Assembly: GCA_001600355.1 (NCBI GenBank)
Contig: BCJU01000004.1
Span: 496,001 to 560,000 of the forward strand
Reading direction: 5' to 3'
Source of the DNA: Meira nashicola
Taxonomy: Eukaryota; Basidiomycota; Exobasidiomycetes; Exobasidiales; Brachybasidiaceae
DNA: 64,000 nucleotides
Shown piece after piece: positions 63,217-64,000 of the stretch (positions are counted from its first letter, which is position 1; every line of letters starts with the position of its first letter). The position numbers and the translations under genes are program-made. The notes beneath the pieces were generated by a model that made no database searches, had not been told where the DNA came from, and worked only from the letters and a program-made list of their open reading frames with translations.

Positions 63217-63668
63217 TTAGAAGGGTTTGTCGGAATCGGGTGTTTTGTCTGTTAGAGAATTGGAAAAAGTTAGTAAGATGACTTCCCTACACATGCTTTT
63301 GCTGGAAAAACGCACCTTCAAAGTATGTAGCAACAACTGGGATGTGCTTCAAAACATCGCTTTGGAAGATTGGAACAGCGCTGAAAAAGAGTGTAACTGC
63401 ACCTGCTGCTGCTCCACCCCAAAGTGCAAGACTAGGAATCCATCTGATTAGAGAAAAGAATGAGAGAAGTCGATTGTGAGTAATTGTAAGAAGAATTAAG
63501 GCGGTAGTGTAGCTGTGCCTAGGGAACATACTTTGTGACGTTTTCGGGTGTGAATCTGTAAAAGTGAGGTTGGAATGTTGGCTTGACAGCTTTAATAGGA
63601 GCTGAAGCACGGAAAGCACCTCTTTGTGCTTGAAGAGCACGAATTGCAGTAGGTCGAAGAGCAGCCAT
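63217..63668 (-). CDS. QCR10: Complex III subunit Qcr10
   Basis: Three exons, 63668-63532, 63443-63316 and 63248-63217, with introns of 88 and 67 nt, give 98 residues. Qcr10 is a small inner-membrane subunit of the cytochrome bc1 complex. The N-terminus (MAALRPTAIRALQAQRGAFR) is basic and amphipathic. The single TM helix is at about residues 47-67 (WIPSLALWGGAAAGAVTLFF). It is followed by the signature P-I-F-Q-S-D-V-L-K-H-I-P-V and an end D-K-T-P-D-S-D-K-P-F, matching the family's P-P-E-D-x-P pattern. No single frame shows it, but phases agree at all junctions. It is convergent with the Cox16-Erv1 gene, whose stop is 180 bp away. Confidence 0.9.
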
Positions 63669-64000
63669 TGCTTATTATGATCGAAAGAAGAAAAACAAAG
63701 TCGATGTTGATGAAAAGAAGAGAAGAAAGGTACGCCCAAACTAGAAAGACAGAATTATCACTCTTTAACGCCTTCACTACTTGACCTGTAATTAGATTTC
63801 ACTGCTTTCTTATTTGCTCTCAAGTTAACGCACCCAACACGTAGACTTTTACACACCACTAGACGTCGTTCATTTCTTCTGATTTACGCCCTGCCAAATC
63901 GGCCCGGCGCCTTCCTTGTGGTATTCAGCACACGTGCATTGACTTCCACATTTAGAAATAACGCGCCCACTCTCTTTCCAAAACATAAGCCCAAAATAGG
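63669..64000. other. QCR10 upstream region to window end
   Basis: 332 bp, no gene seen. CGGCCCGGCGCC near 63900 is GC-rich. Confidence 0.5.

Overview
The window looks like nuclear DNA of a compact-genome fungus, most probably a basidiomycete. The evidence is short 60-90 nt GT-AG introns, mostly one- or two-exon genes, about 40-45% GC by eye, closely packed genes on both strands, and a full set of fungal housekeeping proteins. A smut-lineage (Ustilaginomycotina) or similar yeast-like basidiomycete would fit, but the placement is only tentative. There are no CRISPR arrays, operons, phage or transposon genes, and I found no tRNA or rRNA gene. Two undetermined bases (22350, 22355) show that this is a draft assembly.

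Layout. 1-6355: a same-strand tandem array of BTB/POZ-like genes (the 3' end of one, four intact two-exon genes, one with stop codons). All five visible upstream regions carry a TGCT(G/C)AG(T)CA element. 6494-14040: housekeeping genes for gamma-tubulin (-), fibrillarin (+), the tRNA methyltransferase Trm11 (+) and an RRM/R3H RNA-binding protein (-). 15292-20193: two tandem secreted prolyl-oligopeptidase-fold proteins that both lack the catalytic Ser and His; the second has a one-base frameshift. 20325-26366: Bcs1 (-), an ankyrin protein (+), Rpn8 (-) and a CPA-type Na+/H+ antiporter (+). 27054-30192: a tandem pair of orphan seven-TM proteins. 30282-46986: Scd6/Lsm14 (-), Swr1 (-) and a 2595-residue RasGEF-like/RhoGAP protein (-). 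46987-50337: a long gene-free stretch. 50338-60387: a basidiomycete-type protein of unknown function (+), a KCTD/T1-like BTB protein (-), another gene-poor stretch and Hid1 (+). 60890-63668: a six-exon Dabb protein (+), a Cox16-Erv1 fusion (+) and a three-exon Qcr10 (-).

How the parts relate. The two ends of the window differ. The left end, the POP pair and the 7TM pair are lineage-specific tandem duplications with signs of fast change (stop codons, frameshift, gene conversion, shared duplicated promoters). The rest are conserved single-copy genes. At the right end two mitochondrial genes converge: the Cox16-Erv1 fusion (cytochrome oxidase assembly plus intermembrane-space disulfide relay) and Qcr10 (complex III).

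The most unusual observations are the Cox16-Erv1 fusion, the secreted prolyl-oligopeptidase pseudoenzyme pair with a 216-bp identical tract, the common cis-element in the BTB array, and the GPCR-like topology of the orphan 7TM pair.
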